Part shown: positions 43,462-54,271 of the stretch, in pieces
Layout: each line of letters opens with the position of its first letter
Position numbering within the stretch: the stretch's first letter is position 1
From: Bicyclus anynana
Lineage: Eukaryota > Arthropoda > Insecta > Lepidoptera > Nymphalidae
Assembly: GCF_947172395.1 (NCBI RefSeq)
Contig: NC_069084.1
Span: 18,663,418 to 18,727,417, forward strand
DNA length: 64,000 nucleotides
Direction of reading: 5' to 3'
Made by a program: the position numbers and the translations under genes
The notes under the pieces: model-generated
Seen by the model: only the letters and a program-made list of their open reading frames with translations
Databases searched by the model: none
Told to the model about the DNA's origin: nothing

Positions 43462-43712
43462 TAATAAGCTATGTGCTTATTTACACTTCATTTCGTAATT
43501 AAGAGAGATGAATTGATAAAAAGTTGATTGATATATTTGAGGAAGAAGAATTTCCTAAAAATTATGGAGCTAAATATTTTGACTCTTAACCTATTTATTT
43601 ATACTGCGCAATGATATTATGTGACGTACCAAAGTTTCGCGGTTGTAATTCCAGGCATCCAGTATGGATCTTTAGTCTCATAAGTCGCATATATATGGGG
43701 AAGGGGGCAGGG

Positions 43713-43832
43713 AGGTGGTGGGGCCTTGCCCACCCGTGAACGGACCTGTGCCCAGCCCACCCTAGGATTCTGGGCTACCGATATAGAATTCCATTATTAA
43801 TATATTATTAAAATAATCCTAGATACGCTAAT
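43713..43832 (+). repeat. Dispersed repeat, second copy of the 9596-9735 family
   Basis: CCCACCCTAGGATTCTGGGC, CTACCGATATAGAATTCC and AATAATCCTAGATACGC match 9596-9735 in order and orientation. Confidence 0.6.
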
Positions 43833-44078
43833 GGGTCCTGTATAACCGCCATCTGTTTGTTCCTTCAACTCAACTATTATTTTTGCTGCGGTTTTCAATA
43901 AAGTTTAATTCCAAACGCGGTCAATTTATGTTTTTATAGTATTTTCCAAATTGGGTCAGCTGCTAGATTCCAGTACAAGCAGTCCAGTAAAAAAGGTATT
44001 AGATAAACAGAAATTGCCAAATGTCGAGACGCTAACGGCGATGTTTCATTCTTGTATTTTATGTCCTTCCTTCCTTCC

Positions 44079-44421
44079 TCATCAGCCGATAGACGTCCAA
44101 CAACCCGCTTGATATCCTCGGTCCACCATAGTGGGGGGGTCGACCAACAATGCGCTTTCCTTTGCGGGGTCGCCATTCCTAAACCTTGGGACTCCAACGT
44201 CCATCGGCTCTCCGAACTATGTGGCCTCCCAATTGCCACGTCAGCTTCGCGGCTCGCTGAGCTATGTCAGTGACTTTGGTTCGTCTGCGGATCTTCTCAT
44301 TCCTGATTCGATCACGCAGAGAAACTCCAAGCATAGCTCGCTCCATCGCCCGCTGAGTGACTTTGAGCCTTCTAAAAGGCCCATAGTCAGCGACCAAGTC
44401 TCGGATCCGTAGGTCATCACT
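44079..44421 (-). mobile_element. LINE 3' end, (TGA)n-tailed family
   Basis: The minus strand encodes LVADYGPFRRLKVTQRAMER, then AMLGVSLRDRIRNEKIRRRT and TWQLGGHIVRRADGRW before frame breaks. It preserves most of the polyprotein C-terminus. Confidence 0.88.
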
Positions 44422-44782
44422 GTATTTTATATTACGCTTTTCTATTTTCCTGTATAAGTACTTATAATAATAATTTTATTATAAGTAAGTTATTGTATAA
44501 ATGCATAGTTGTATGCGGTGTAGGCGTGCGGGGGTGCGGCGCGGGCGGCGCGGGGCGAGGCAGTAGGAGCGGGTTCGACGCCGGGTGAAGTCATCAACCA
44601 GTCTGAACGGCAATGAATGGGCATGGCCTAATTTAGCGCACGTACGAGTACATACACGTTATGTAGCTGTTACGCAATTTGCAATTTTAATTCAAGTTAA
44701 TTGGCACCTACTAATTTAAATTTTAGACTTTCAGTTTGTCCAACAATTGCCTATATATTTTTTACTGTACTTAGTATAGGAT

Positions 44783-45045
44783 CAGGGGCGTAGCCTCCGG
44801 ACTACAGGGGCCCCTTACGTGTGAAAGCAAAAATTACTAAAATTTAGGTAATCCACAATCTCATTTTTTCCCTGGTAAAGCGTGTGCTCAAAACTTGGAA
44901 ACATCATAGGTACATTAAGTAACTAAGATATTTCTTTTAAGCAAGCATTTTTGTTTCTTTTGTAAGAAATCTTGACCCTTCATTTAGGCCCCCTGACAAA
45001 TTATGATACAGGGCCACTCTCCAAGGCACGCTACCTACGCCATTG
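44783..45045. mobile_element. hAT-type MITE, 263 bp, with perfect 8-bp target duplication
   Basis: Starts CAGGGGCGTAGCC and ends CTACGCCATTG. TATAGGAT occurs exactly on both sides (44775-44782 and 45046-45053). The interior is related in inverse orientation to 17546-17825. Confidence 0.85.
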
Positions 45046-45188
45046 TATAGGATATGCGCTTGATTACACCTGGAAGGAAGAAAAGATGCAGATTATGGAA
45101 GAACTCGCTTAAGTCAAGAAGGTGCTCTGGACTCTCTTTGTAGATGGTGAAGGAAAGGGGAACTGGAGGTGTATACTGTATCTACTAT

Positions 45189-45432
45189 CAGTGACGGACT
45201 TACTAACAGGCTAAGTAGGTTGGAGCCTAAGTACATATGTTTTCTGTGCCTAGGGCGGAGGATTTTAGGGGGCGGCAAATATTTTAGTACCTATGTGCTT
45301 TACAGTAGGCGCTATAATATAAAAAGTTGCAATTCTATAGCATATAGGCAGAAAAATTATTGTAATTAATATGATTGCTAACTAAGATGTCGAATTTTAG
45401 AGGTCAGTTAGTATTTCGTAAATCCGCCACTG
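45189..45432. mobile_element. hAT-type MITE, 244 bp
   Basis: Ends CAGTGACGGACTTAC and GTAAATCCGCCACTG form a 15-bp inverted repeat with two mismatches. Flanks TCTACTAT (45181-45188) and GCTACTAT (45433-45440) match at seven of eight positions. It lies only 143 bases from the previous MITE and has different ends. Confidence 0.75.
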
Positions 45433-45770
45433 GCTACTATAATACGCTGGTCATTCGAATGGAAGATCTGTTGATTCTAAGTCGTGTGTGAAGAACTAAA
45501 CCATAACGTAGTAAATAACTTCTCCTTGATTAAAAATATTATAATTACTTAATGATATTTAAGTCAAGAAAAGCCTGGCTGTCTAATAAGTTTGTCTTTC
45601 TGAATGAAATAATCCGAAGGTTTTGAAATGTCAGCGAGGTTATTATCCTTAAATGTACGATATAATTGTTGTAAGAACGATCAATGTCTTCGTTGATGCA
45701 TATTTTTGTTTCATTTTAATTTTTTGTCAATACTCGTTAAAATATCAACAACATCATGATATTTTTATTA

Positions 45771-45936
45771 TCAATCCATATTCGGGTCACTTCTGAGCTC
45801 GAGTCTCCTCTCAGAATGAGACGGATTAGGGCAGTAGGCCTCCACGCTGGCCCAAAGCGGATTGGCAGACTTCACGCTGAGAATTAAGAAAAAACTCTAT
45901 TATGCAGGTTTCTTCACGATATTTTCCTTCACTTTC
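45771..45936 (-). mobile_element. SINE-B fragment
   Basis: Reversed 3' half: ATCCATATTCGGGTCAC, GAGTCTCCTCTCAGAATGAG, CGCTGGCCCAAAGCGGATTG, then TTCACGATATTTTCCTTCAC. Confidence 0.75.
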
Positions 45937-46426
45937 ATTTATCTATACTAATATTATAAAGAGATGAAGTTTATGGTGTTGTAGGGGGTAATGTCTGAAT
46001 CTAATGAATCGATTTTCCACTAGAATGCCACGTTATTTTCGAGTGTCATAGGCTATATTTTATCCCTGTATTCGAATGAGTCCCTGATGGTACGAGCTAT
46101 GCTCGCAGTTATCTAGGCCTAATGAGCATGTCCAAGTACCTATAAAACTGTCTTTAAATGGTAAATAGTTTACACGACTCTGTAGTTGCTCAGTATTTGA
46201 CCTTCCCACAATGTTGTTAGATTGTTAGAATCGATCGTAAATGTAACGATCGGCATAAATATTAATTAAATAATAGTTTGGGTAACTGGCGGGGCCTTGT
46301 ATCGATCCGCGCGATTAAATAATCGTCGCCCGCCGCCCGCTCGCGGCCGACGTGTGGGCGAGCCGCCTCCCCGCGCCCTGTACAGATGATAGAACCTACT
46401 TTTGACTGTATTTTTATACTAGCGAA

Positions 46427-46562
46427 TGGACACGACTTCGTCTGCGTTGGAATTCAAAAATCCCGCGGCAGCCATGGATTTTTCTGGAATGAAAAGCCTA
46501 TGTGTTAATCCAGAGTAATATCTATTTCCATTCCAAGTTTCAGCCAAATCGGTTCAGTAGCC
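46427..46562 (+). repeat. Dispersed-repeat tail
   Basis: AGCGAATGGACACGACTTCG, GGATTTTTCTGGAATGAAAA and CCTATGTGTTAATCCAGA match the first half of 38442-38760, followed by TTCAGCCAAATCGGTTCAG. Likely a LINE 3'UTR relic. Confidence 0.5.
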
Positions 46563-46587
46563 GCAGCGTACAGAAGGAACAAACATA

Positions 46588-46626
46588 CTTACACACACAC
46601 ACACACAATTACAGAGAGAGAGAGAG
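46588..46626 (+). repeat. (CA)n and (GA)n microsatellite junction
   Basis: About eight AC units, a short spacer, then about seven AG units, leading straight into a reversed SINE-B. Confidence 0.85.
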
Positions 46627-46790
46627 GATTGACAGACTTCACACACGTAGAGAATTAAGAAAATTCTCAGGTAGGTTTCCTTACTATGTTTTTCCTTCAC
46701 CAAAAGTTGGAGGTGCATGCCCCGGAGCGGATTCGAAACTAGGCCCTCCGAATCGAAGGTAGAGGTCACATCCACCGGTCTATCACGTCA
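46627..46790 (-). mobile_element. SINE-B 5' part
   Basis: Reversed copy: TTGACAGACTTCACAC to GTTGGAGGTGCATGCCCCGG, then reversed B box (GGATTCGAAAC) and reversed head (GGTAGAGGTCACATCCACC). Confidence 0.78.
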
Positions 46791-48356
46791 CTAATCTTTA
46801 TTTGTAAATAGAAAAACAATAAATTTATTACTAAAACTTATTGCTAAGTTTACATGCGTACGGGTATGTACGTATAAGTACGGGTATATATTGTGTATTG
46901 TGTAATTTAAGATAAAACCGGGATGTAATTTCACCGTGTCGCAGCTTCCATCGCTTATTCATATAGGGGCAAGCGTATGTGTTATGATTTAAACATTTAA
47001 TCAATCAATCAATTTATTTATTTGCAGATATATGCATTTAAGGTGTCTGGTGAAGGTTTGGAAGAAGTTTCGCAGCCTCTTCGTAACAAACAAATAAAAA
47101 AACAAGTCTTTCTAATATTAGCTTAGATTATGTGGCATAGCTTTTTTGTTCTGGAAAGATCTATCCTTCCTCTGATCCTTCTGCTGGCTCCCTTAAATTC
47201 CTTGGTCAGTCTCAGTTAGTAGAATTGAAACTTGTCAAACTGCGAAAATTCATGATCGATTAAAAAGATGCAAAATGAAGAACAAGGCCTCTCCAATATG
47301 TCTCCAATGCCGCAAAAAATGTAAAACTCGCTCGGTAGATGTGAGTGTAGATGTGAGCGTAATTTTCAAATTAAGAAAATCAAAATTATCGAAAAAGTTT
47401 TGAAAACTATCAAGTATTTTTTATAAATTATATAATTAAAAATATGTGTCTGTGTGTTCATTACTCTGTACAGACACGCGTAGGCGATCCAGCCTATTCC
47501 TATTACAATCACCATTAACTATTTACCGCCGAAATTCCCCAAAACCGTCCCTATTCCAACGCAATACGAGCTACAGGCGATATTGCGTGTTTTAAATGTA
47601 GCTTATGCTGTTATAAGCCAATTTCTATGAGCGTTTGTCTTCATTTACAGGCTTATTTGCCCGGGGATTGAGACGATCTTCAGATAAAAGTGGTTTGTCC
47701 GTGAAAAGGACATTTTCCTAATACCTATGCTATGCTAACTAGCGAACGAACGTCCGTCTGTAATGCCCGGACTTCGTAGGCGAGAAAAATAGTCTTAACC
47801 CTTTAATAGATTCATTTTACATTTTAACAATAGGTTCTCGTACGTCCATCAGTTTATAGGCGATGCTAAACCAGTGTTGTCTTAATTTAAACCGTTTCTG
47901 ATAGGACCGCCTTTTTACTGATCAGCAGGTAGAGCATAATATTATGTTATTATTTTCGCTTTTTAGTTTAGCGGATTCGTTTTTAGATTTTGAAGAAGTT
48001 TAGGTTGTATTTTTTGTATTAAACTGGCGGACGCCCGCGACTTCGTCCGCCTTTAGATCTCTTTAATCCAGCCCTTACAATAGTATCGCTGTAAAAATTG
48101 AGAAATTTCTCTCGTTTTCCCAACATTTCCCTTCACTGCTCTGCTCCTATTGACGGTAGCGTGATGAAAAGTATACTATAACCTGCCCAGGAGTATGAAG
48201 AATAATAAATTTCGTTAAAATCCGTCGAGTACTTTTTGTTTCTATAACGAATATACAGGCAGACAGACACACATACAAAAATTTTACAAATTGCATTTTT
48301 GGCATTATTATCGATCACTAATCACCCCCTGATAGTTATTTTAGAAATATACTCAG

Positions 48357-48421
48357 AGGCACAATTATTCGCCCACTTTAATATACTCGCGTCTTATTAA
48401 AGTGGGCGGATAATTGTGCCT
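48357..48421. repeat. 27-bp-arm hairpin
   Basis: Arms 48357-48383 and 48395-48421 (AGGCACAATTATTCGCCC..., 27 bp) are reverse complements with one mismatch, around an 11-base loop. No flanking direct repeat is obvious. Confidence 0.85.
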
Positions 48422-48477
48422 ATTTACAAATTTATTATAAGTATAGATTATCATTTTACTCACATAATTAAATAATT

Positions 48478-48597
48478 ATTTATGTGTGTAAAGTTTGCTG
48501 ATCCGCATTGGGCCAGCGTGGTGGACTATTGACATCTAACCCCTCTATTCTGAGAGGGACTCGTGCTCAACAGTCAGCTGATATGCTGATAATGAAG
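48478..48597 (+). mobile_element. SINE-B 3' fragment
   Basis: AAAGTTTGCTGATCCGCATTG, GGCCAGCGTGGTGGACTATT and CTCGTGCTCAACAGTCAGC, ending ATGCTGATAATGAAG. Ends 37 bases before the LINE reading frame opens. Confidence 0.75.
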
Positions 48598-48633
48598 AAA
48601 TCGAACAAAGGACCTCTCTGTCAGAGCTCATAG

Positions 48634-49539
48634 TTTAAAAAACATTATTTTATATTATATATTAATGACCTCCCTGACGTAACTTCTGATAAATATATAT
48701 TATTTGCTGATGACATATCAATTATAAAAACTTGTAGTAATGACATAATAAACAGCGAAATTGACATCAATAACACAATCAAAACAGTTGTGAATTGGCT
48801 TACTGACAACAATCTTTTTGTAAATTTAACCAAAACGAATTATATGTATTTTAGCTATTATAATAATAAAAAGGTTATTAACTTAAATTTAAGTCATGAC
48901 AAACAACAAATTCACCAGGTAGATTATGTAACTTTTCTAGGACTGAAAATTGACAAACATCTAAACTGGAAAGTACATTTAGACAATATATGTAATAAAC
49001 TTAATAAATATAAATTTGTTTTAAATAGACTACGTAAAACTACATCTTTTGAAATAATGAAAATGGTTTATTTTGCAAATGTGGAATCGATATTAAGATA
49101 TGGTGTAATATTATGGGGTAATTCATGTGAATTAGAAAGAGCCTTCATTGCACAAAAAAAGTGTATTCGTGCGATATTTGGATGTCTCCCTACTGATTCA
49201 TGTAGGCCTCTATTTAAAAAAATTGAAGTTTTAACTCTGCCTTGCCTGTATATATTTCAATTAGCGCTTTTTGTTAAATCTAATATGAATCTGTTTGTGA
49301 AGGCACAGGACCAAAGCAATAGAAACTTAAGACATCCCCAAAAATTAGTCTTGGGCAGATTTCCCAGAACTGCAACATACCTAAAAAGTTGCCATTGTAT
49401 GGGTATTAAAATATTTAATTCGTTGCCCGAAAACATAAAATTATTGCCCTATAAAAAATTTAAACCCGCACTTAGAAAGTGGCTCATTAATTATGGATTT
49501 TATTCAACTAGAGATTTTTTTAATTATAAAAGCAAATAA
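48634..49539 (+). CDS. 5'-truncated non-LTR reverse transcriptase reading frame
   Basis: An open frame of about 300 codons ends at TAA 49539 and has no proper start; a stop lies just upstream at 48631-48633. It begins inside the reverse-transcriptase palm (ILYINDLPDVTSDKYILFAD-type block, with the catalytic FADD motif). It continues with the thumb region (TVVNWLTDNNLFVNLTKTNY, FLGLKIDKHLNW) and ends with a C-terminal tail typical of CR1/Jockey-type LINEs (FNSLPENIKLLPYKKFKPAL). The frame is unbroken to its end, so insertion is probably recent. The endonuclease domain and first ORF are missing, so it cannot move by itself. The clade assignment is inference. Confidence 0.8.
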   Translation, partial: FKKHYFILYINDLPDVTSDKYILFADDISIIKTCSNDIINSEIDINNTIKTVVNWLTDNNLFVNLTKTNYMYFSYYNNKKVINLNLSHDKQQIHQVDYVTFLGLKIDKHLNWKVHLDNICNKLNKYKFVLNRLRKTTSFEIMKMVYFANVESILRYGVILWGNSCELERAFIAQKKCIRAIFGCLPTDSCRPLFKKIEVLTLPCLYIFQLALFVKSNMNLFVKAQDQSNRNLRHPQKLVLGRFPRTATYLKSCHCMGIKIFNSLPENIKLLPYKKFKPALRKWLINYGFYSTRDFFNYKSK

Positions 49540-49867
49540 AAAACTATGTATTGTGACATTTTTAATATTTCAATTTTTTTTTTTTTTTTTTGTTTGTATT
49601 TATTAATTATGTTTATCCTATGACATTGTAAAGATTATTATTATATTATTATTATTTGACATACTCGTACCTGCACAGATTGTAATGTTTTACTTGTTCT
49701 AATTTTTATTTCTTGATTAATCATCTGCTATTAAATTCATTTTTTTTTTATATATTGTTAATAGTATTTGTAATATAAACTGTTGTATGCCAGAAATGGC
49801 TGAATACATTAGAATGTATGTGTTCTCAGCAAATAAATAAATAAATAAATAAATAAATAAAATAAAT
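48634..49867 (+). mobile_element. 5'-truncated non-LTR retrotransposon with (AAAT)n tail
   Basis: The reading frame above is followed by about 290 bases of T-rich 3'UTR. A terminal (AAAT)n run at 49831-49867 serves as the tail. 5' truncation and a microsatellite tail are the signature of target-primed reverse transcription. The target duplication could not be fixed. Confidence 0.8.
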
Positions 49868-50114
49868 CAACTAGCTTTAAAAGTGTGAGTAATAATGCAA
49901 ATGGTGTCGGTTATTGTGACAAACAATTACTTAACCCGCCCACTAGCATTACGTACAGACGAGCAGTAATACCTTACGTATATATACGGTACGTAGGAGC
50001 CGCCGCGCCATATATGGCCAGATGAGTGCAGTGTGTCACTATGCCACCAGAGGACTTAATCCTTAACAACTGAGACGTTTTTATAACCTGTATAATATCA
50101 TTATCAAGCTATTT

Positions 50115-50404
50115 TCATCATATCAGATGGACGTCCACTGCAGGACATAGGCCTTTTGTAGGGACTTCCAAACATCACGATACTGAGCCGCCTGCATCCA
50201 GCGAATCCCTGCGACTCGCTTGATGTCATCAGTCCACCTGATGGGTGGTCGACCCACACTGCGCTTTCTAGTGCGGGGTCGCCACTGCAGCCTTAGGACC
50301 CCAACGTCCATCGGCTCTTCGAACTATATGCCCCACCCACTGCCACTTCTTCTTTGCGACTCGTTGAGCTATGTCGGTGACTTTGGTTATTTTGCGGATC
50401 TTCA
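50115..50404 (-). mobile_element. LINE 3' end, (TGA)n-tailed family
   Basis: The minus strand encodes RKRSVGRPPIRWTDDIKRVA, then GIRWMQAAQYRDVWKSLQKA and YVLQWTS before a short tail. Upstream, the RRADGRWGPK block is in another frame, so it is broken. Confidence 0.88.
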
Positions 50405-51904
50405 GGCCTCCCTCTTTATGGAGCTTACACCCGCAACCAATGTTGATTAACGAGCAATGTTTTGACTCTATAACAATTACTATCAAAATGAAAATGACCA
50501 GCTTCATAACGTGGAGTGTTAAAGTTGGTGATTGTATAATCACTAATTTTGAAAATTTTTACTAATAATTTCTTTGAATAAAGAAGAGGTTAGTATTTCA
50601 TAGCCTGACCCAAGACTGGAACCCAGGTTTCAGGACCTCGACATACATAGGCACTTGACCAATGAGACAAACACTAATAATATAATGTGTGATAGGCATA
50701 ACAAAAACACCTCGTTGAAGTAGTTGTGGGTTCTTCATTGAAACTCTCACAGCTTTAATTTTAAGTCTTTAGGTTGGGTAGATACATGATAATACAGCTA
50801 GCCAAGCCTAGCTATGAATCTGACAGAATATCACTAAAAATCAATACGGGTACGACCTTTACATAACACTTAATACCTAACCTGAATCTAGACCCAGCTT
50901 CCATCTCCCGTTGCTATGGTAACGAGCAGCATCCCACGGATCCCGGCCAATGTGAGAGCGGGACAGTCGTAGAGCTCTTCTCTTTCCTTCTTATGGAATA
51001 ATTGAAAGCTGCCCCGCCTACGACTGAAAAACCTAGGTGTATATCTACATGTCTAGTCTAGTGCCACCGTGAACGATTAGTTGATTTAACTAGTTTAACA
51101 GTTTGAAGATGTGTTATATAACATTGAAGCGATCTTTGCGATTGATTACTTTGCGATTATCATCAATATCAGCCAATTATAGGGCTCAATTATGGCCAAT
51201 TATTTTGATTTGATTTTGATTTGAACTTAGAATCACAATGCTGCTCCAATGAGATTGAATTTAAGGTATCGTGTTGTAATTAAAATCTTTTAAAAATACT
51301 TGCCAAATTTCATAGTTTTAAGGATCTAGATCAACGGAGAGTACCTAAGCTATATTTTTTGATTCCCTTGGGAATGTCGAAATATATAATACATTTTTTG
51401 GCATAAACGGCCGTATTCTTATTTAAGTCAACTTCAAAGTTAAAATTAAGTTAGTTTGATTTTTCACAGCTTCAAGGTACTGTACACTTAATACGAATAT
51501 AGGTACGAATACGAATAGGTGTACGAAACACATTGTATTTACAAATTGATAACAACATGTACCTACTTATACTTATTGGTTTTATCTGTTAAAGTCCTTA
51601 AATTACAATATGTAGCGCGGTTGTTGTTATACGTAATCGTCGGTTAAACAGCGATCAAATGAACGGCGCACCGGCCCGACCCGCTCCAGACTGTATCGAT
51701 CTACGGAGCGACGACCTAGACTCTATCTAGAATAAAGCTATACGCTATGCGGGCCTAGTACCGCTACATTTACAGGCTTTCAGAGATAGTCCTAAATCAT
51801 CATCATCATCAGATTTATATATCAGATTTATATGGGATATTAAAGAGGGTTCCATCTTTCTTTCTTATTCCTCATTACTGAGAGTCGTATCCCATATGTA
51901 TAGA

Positions 51905-52221
51905 GCCGTGATATCCTAGTGGATATGACCTCTGCCTCCGATTCCGGAAGGTGTGGGTTCGAATCCTGTCCGGGACATGCACCTCCAACTTTTCAGTTGT
52001 GTGCGTTTTTAAGAAATTAAATATCACGCGTCTCAAACGTTGAAGGAAAAACATCGTGAGGAAATCTGCATACCAGAGAATTTTCTCAATTCTCTGCGTG
52101 TGTGAAGTCTTCCAATCCGCATTGGGCTAGCGTGGTGGACTACTGGACTAACCCCTCTCATTTTGAGAGGAGACTCGTACTAAATAGTGAGCTACATATG
52201 GGTTGATGATGATGATGATGA
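51905..52221 (+). mobile_element. SINE-B, full-length reference copy
   Basis: Head GCCGTGATATCCTAGTGGAT (A box TAGTGGATATG) with B box GGGTTCGAATCC. Then GCACCTCCAACTTTTCAG, AAAAACATCGTGAGGAAA, TTCCAATCCGCATTGGGC and CCCCTCTCATTTTGAGAGG. The tail is (GAT)n at about 52203-52221. This layout defines the family. Confidence 0.9.
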
Positions 52222-52458
52222 TACTTTTCTATCGGTAGTGGTGCGGATTTGATCTGACCAACGCATCGGGCTACATCCTCGAGGTCTCTTTCCTTCCACT
52301 TTGCCAGTAATAAAAAGTTTCTCTAAGTTATCTCCTTCTCTACTGTCAATGTGACCGATGTACTCGACTATTTTCTGAAGGTAGGTACTTGATAGCTTTT
52401 TCGAGATGTTAAGTTATTGCTAGGTACACTTGGTTCTATGCGCTATCTATCTTTCCAG

Positions 52459-52504
52459 GAGGGAATTTCGGAGCTTAAATAGCTTTAAGCCCCAAAATTC
52501 CCTC
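52459..52504. repeat. 21-bp-arm hairpin, wobble-complete on the minus strand
   Basis: Arms 52459-52479 and 52484-52504 are inverse copies with two mismatches and a 4-base loop. In a minus-strand transcript both mismatches become G-U pairs, so the stem would be continuous. Confidence 0.75.
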
Positions 52505-53954
52505 TGTACGTTTACAACGACAAGGTTGTTGCAATTCGGATTGGCTGGCTTATTATAGGTTGATAGTGTTGACTATGTACTTGTTTGAAACAATAATTAA
52601 ATCACATGTGAATCTCGAGAACAGCCAAGCATGGTCACCCTACGCTTGGTTATAAAATTAAAAAGTTTCCTGCTTGCCAAAGAGTTCTCCACTGCGGCTG
52701 CATTATAGAGAATTCACATCAAATTGAAAAGCGCTCTACAGCCTTGCGGCACTGCGAACATGAGCCTCTTTACAAGCTCGGGAAATTGCCAAATGGATTT
52801 TCTCGTAGTTAGGTAAACATTTGATTTTCGAAAATTAAAACGGAATACTTAGTGTTTTTATTTTTGATTTTGATGCAGTGGTTTTTTGGGGGGCAGACAA
52901 TGCATCTGTATTTGAGGCAATACGGAATAGGTTGTTTATTGAATTTTGTCATAACCAGTATTATGTAATGCCCTGAAGATTAGGTAAATTGCATTGTTGT
53001 GTTCCTGCATTGATGCTTCGAATCTTTTATATCTAAAGTTGATGGGAATAATTATAAGTTAACGTCTATGTAGGTTGTTTAAAATGATGTAACGGTGTTA
53101 AGGTTTTCTACTAAAGCTGGGATAAAATTATCGGTAAACGAATATTATGGTATAGAAATTATCGCTGCCCCAACGAGGAAAATATTCGATTATAATTTAA
53201 TTAGATACCTACCTACTATAGATAATGTGCTAAAAATATAAAGGCATTAGAATTTAAAACATTAATCCTGTCAGAACAAAAGCCGACGATAGTCAGACTT
53301 ACCGTATTTTATGATGTTGAAAAGATTGTCAGTCATGACGAATCATGTTTCTAGTTCTCTGAAAAAAAATTGTGTTTTTGGGGGGATTGGGAACATGATT
53401 TCTCAGACAATGCCGGTGTTGTATGAAAAAATACGTACTTAATATAATTTAAATGTAGTTGTTTGAGAATCTGAACTCTTAAAACCTGCTACTTACCTTC
53501 CAAAGCCACCACAGACCAAATTCTATAAGTGGTAGGCCGGAAATTGTAGGAGCATGGTATTTCAGCCTTCTTAAAATAAGTTATAGGGGTAGGTATGAGG
53601 GGGGATAAGGGGTGCGCCACCGCTAATTAACGAACGAGGCTCTGGTATCCGAGTAAAGGCGGGGTAACAATTTCTCTATACAAGTGTGGGATACTATGTC
53701 GGTCAGCAGCGACACGCTCAAATCAAATCTGGCTCTGCGATCACCCAACCCGCATGCCCAGCGTGGCGATTACGGCACAAATCCTAATGAGCACACCAAA
53801 AAGAAGGCCCTACTTAGCGGCGACTCCACTTTTTCTGACTATGGTAGCTGTCAAAGGGATAGAGAAGCAGATGGTGCTAAGAATCTCCGGGTGACGAGTT
53901 TGAGTTTTCTGAATTTCAGCTTCAGCCTCATTTTCGGTTTCGGCCGTTTTTCGG

Positions 53955-54271
53955 AGAGAGCTATGCTTGGAATCTCTTTGCGGGATAAAATCGTACAATA
54001 TAGCTCTCAGGGCTAGTACTCAATGTACCTACAGTGGTAGTGGGTTGGTCATGGAGTCGTAAGCTTCTGGAGTGGAGAACGCGTCTCGGTAAGCGGAGTG
54101 TCCCCCGCCACTAGGTGGAGCGGTGACCTCCGGAAGGTGACTGGTATTGATTGGATGGAAAAAGCCAAAAAGAGAGCTGGCGCTGCTTAAAAAAAGCCCA
54201 TGTACTTACCTACCTACAGCAGTGGATACATAATAGCTGATGATAATGATGATGATGATGATGATGATGAA
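53955..54271 (+). mobile_element. Diverged LINE 3' end with (ATG)n tail
   Basis: Encodes GRFSERAMLGISLRDKI, then a decayed region with TTCTGGAGTGGAGAACGCG, and ends in about ten ATG units (54241-54271). It is more diverged than the other copies and may be a sister subfamily. Confidence 0.7.

Larger units (their letters stand above)
33451..48356. other. Repeat-rich intergenic region, left part
   Basis: About 15 kb without a recognisable host gene. Listed separately are SINE, LINE, MITE and hairpin features. Remaining stretches (for example 36420-37280, 42190-42800, 42890-43180 and 46800-48350) are AT-rich with scattered scraps of the repeat carrying CCCGCGACTTCGTCCGCG (35995-36030, 36570-36600, 48020-48060) and nothing else I can identify. 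Two short GC-rich patches (44515-44590, 46310-46385) are unexplained. Confidence 0.6.

Noticed and set aside
51905..51980. Possible tRNA gene with GGGTTCGAATCC
   Set aside because: It is continuous with the SINE-B body, repeated many times in the window, and lacks a proper acceptor stem.
53684..54016. 110-codon plus-strand frame
   Set aside because: Its 3' half encodes the decayed LINE C-terminus (RAMLGISLRDKI), so it is transposon-derived.
54241..54271. Possible CRISPR or satellite array
   Set aside because: It is a plain (ATG)n microsatellite at a LINE end. No spaced repeats exist anywhere in the window.
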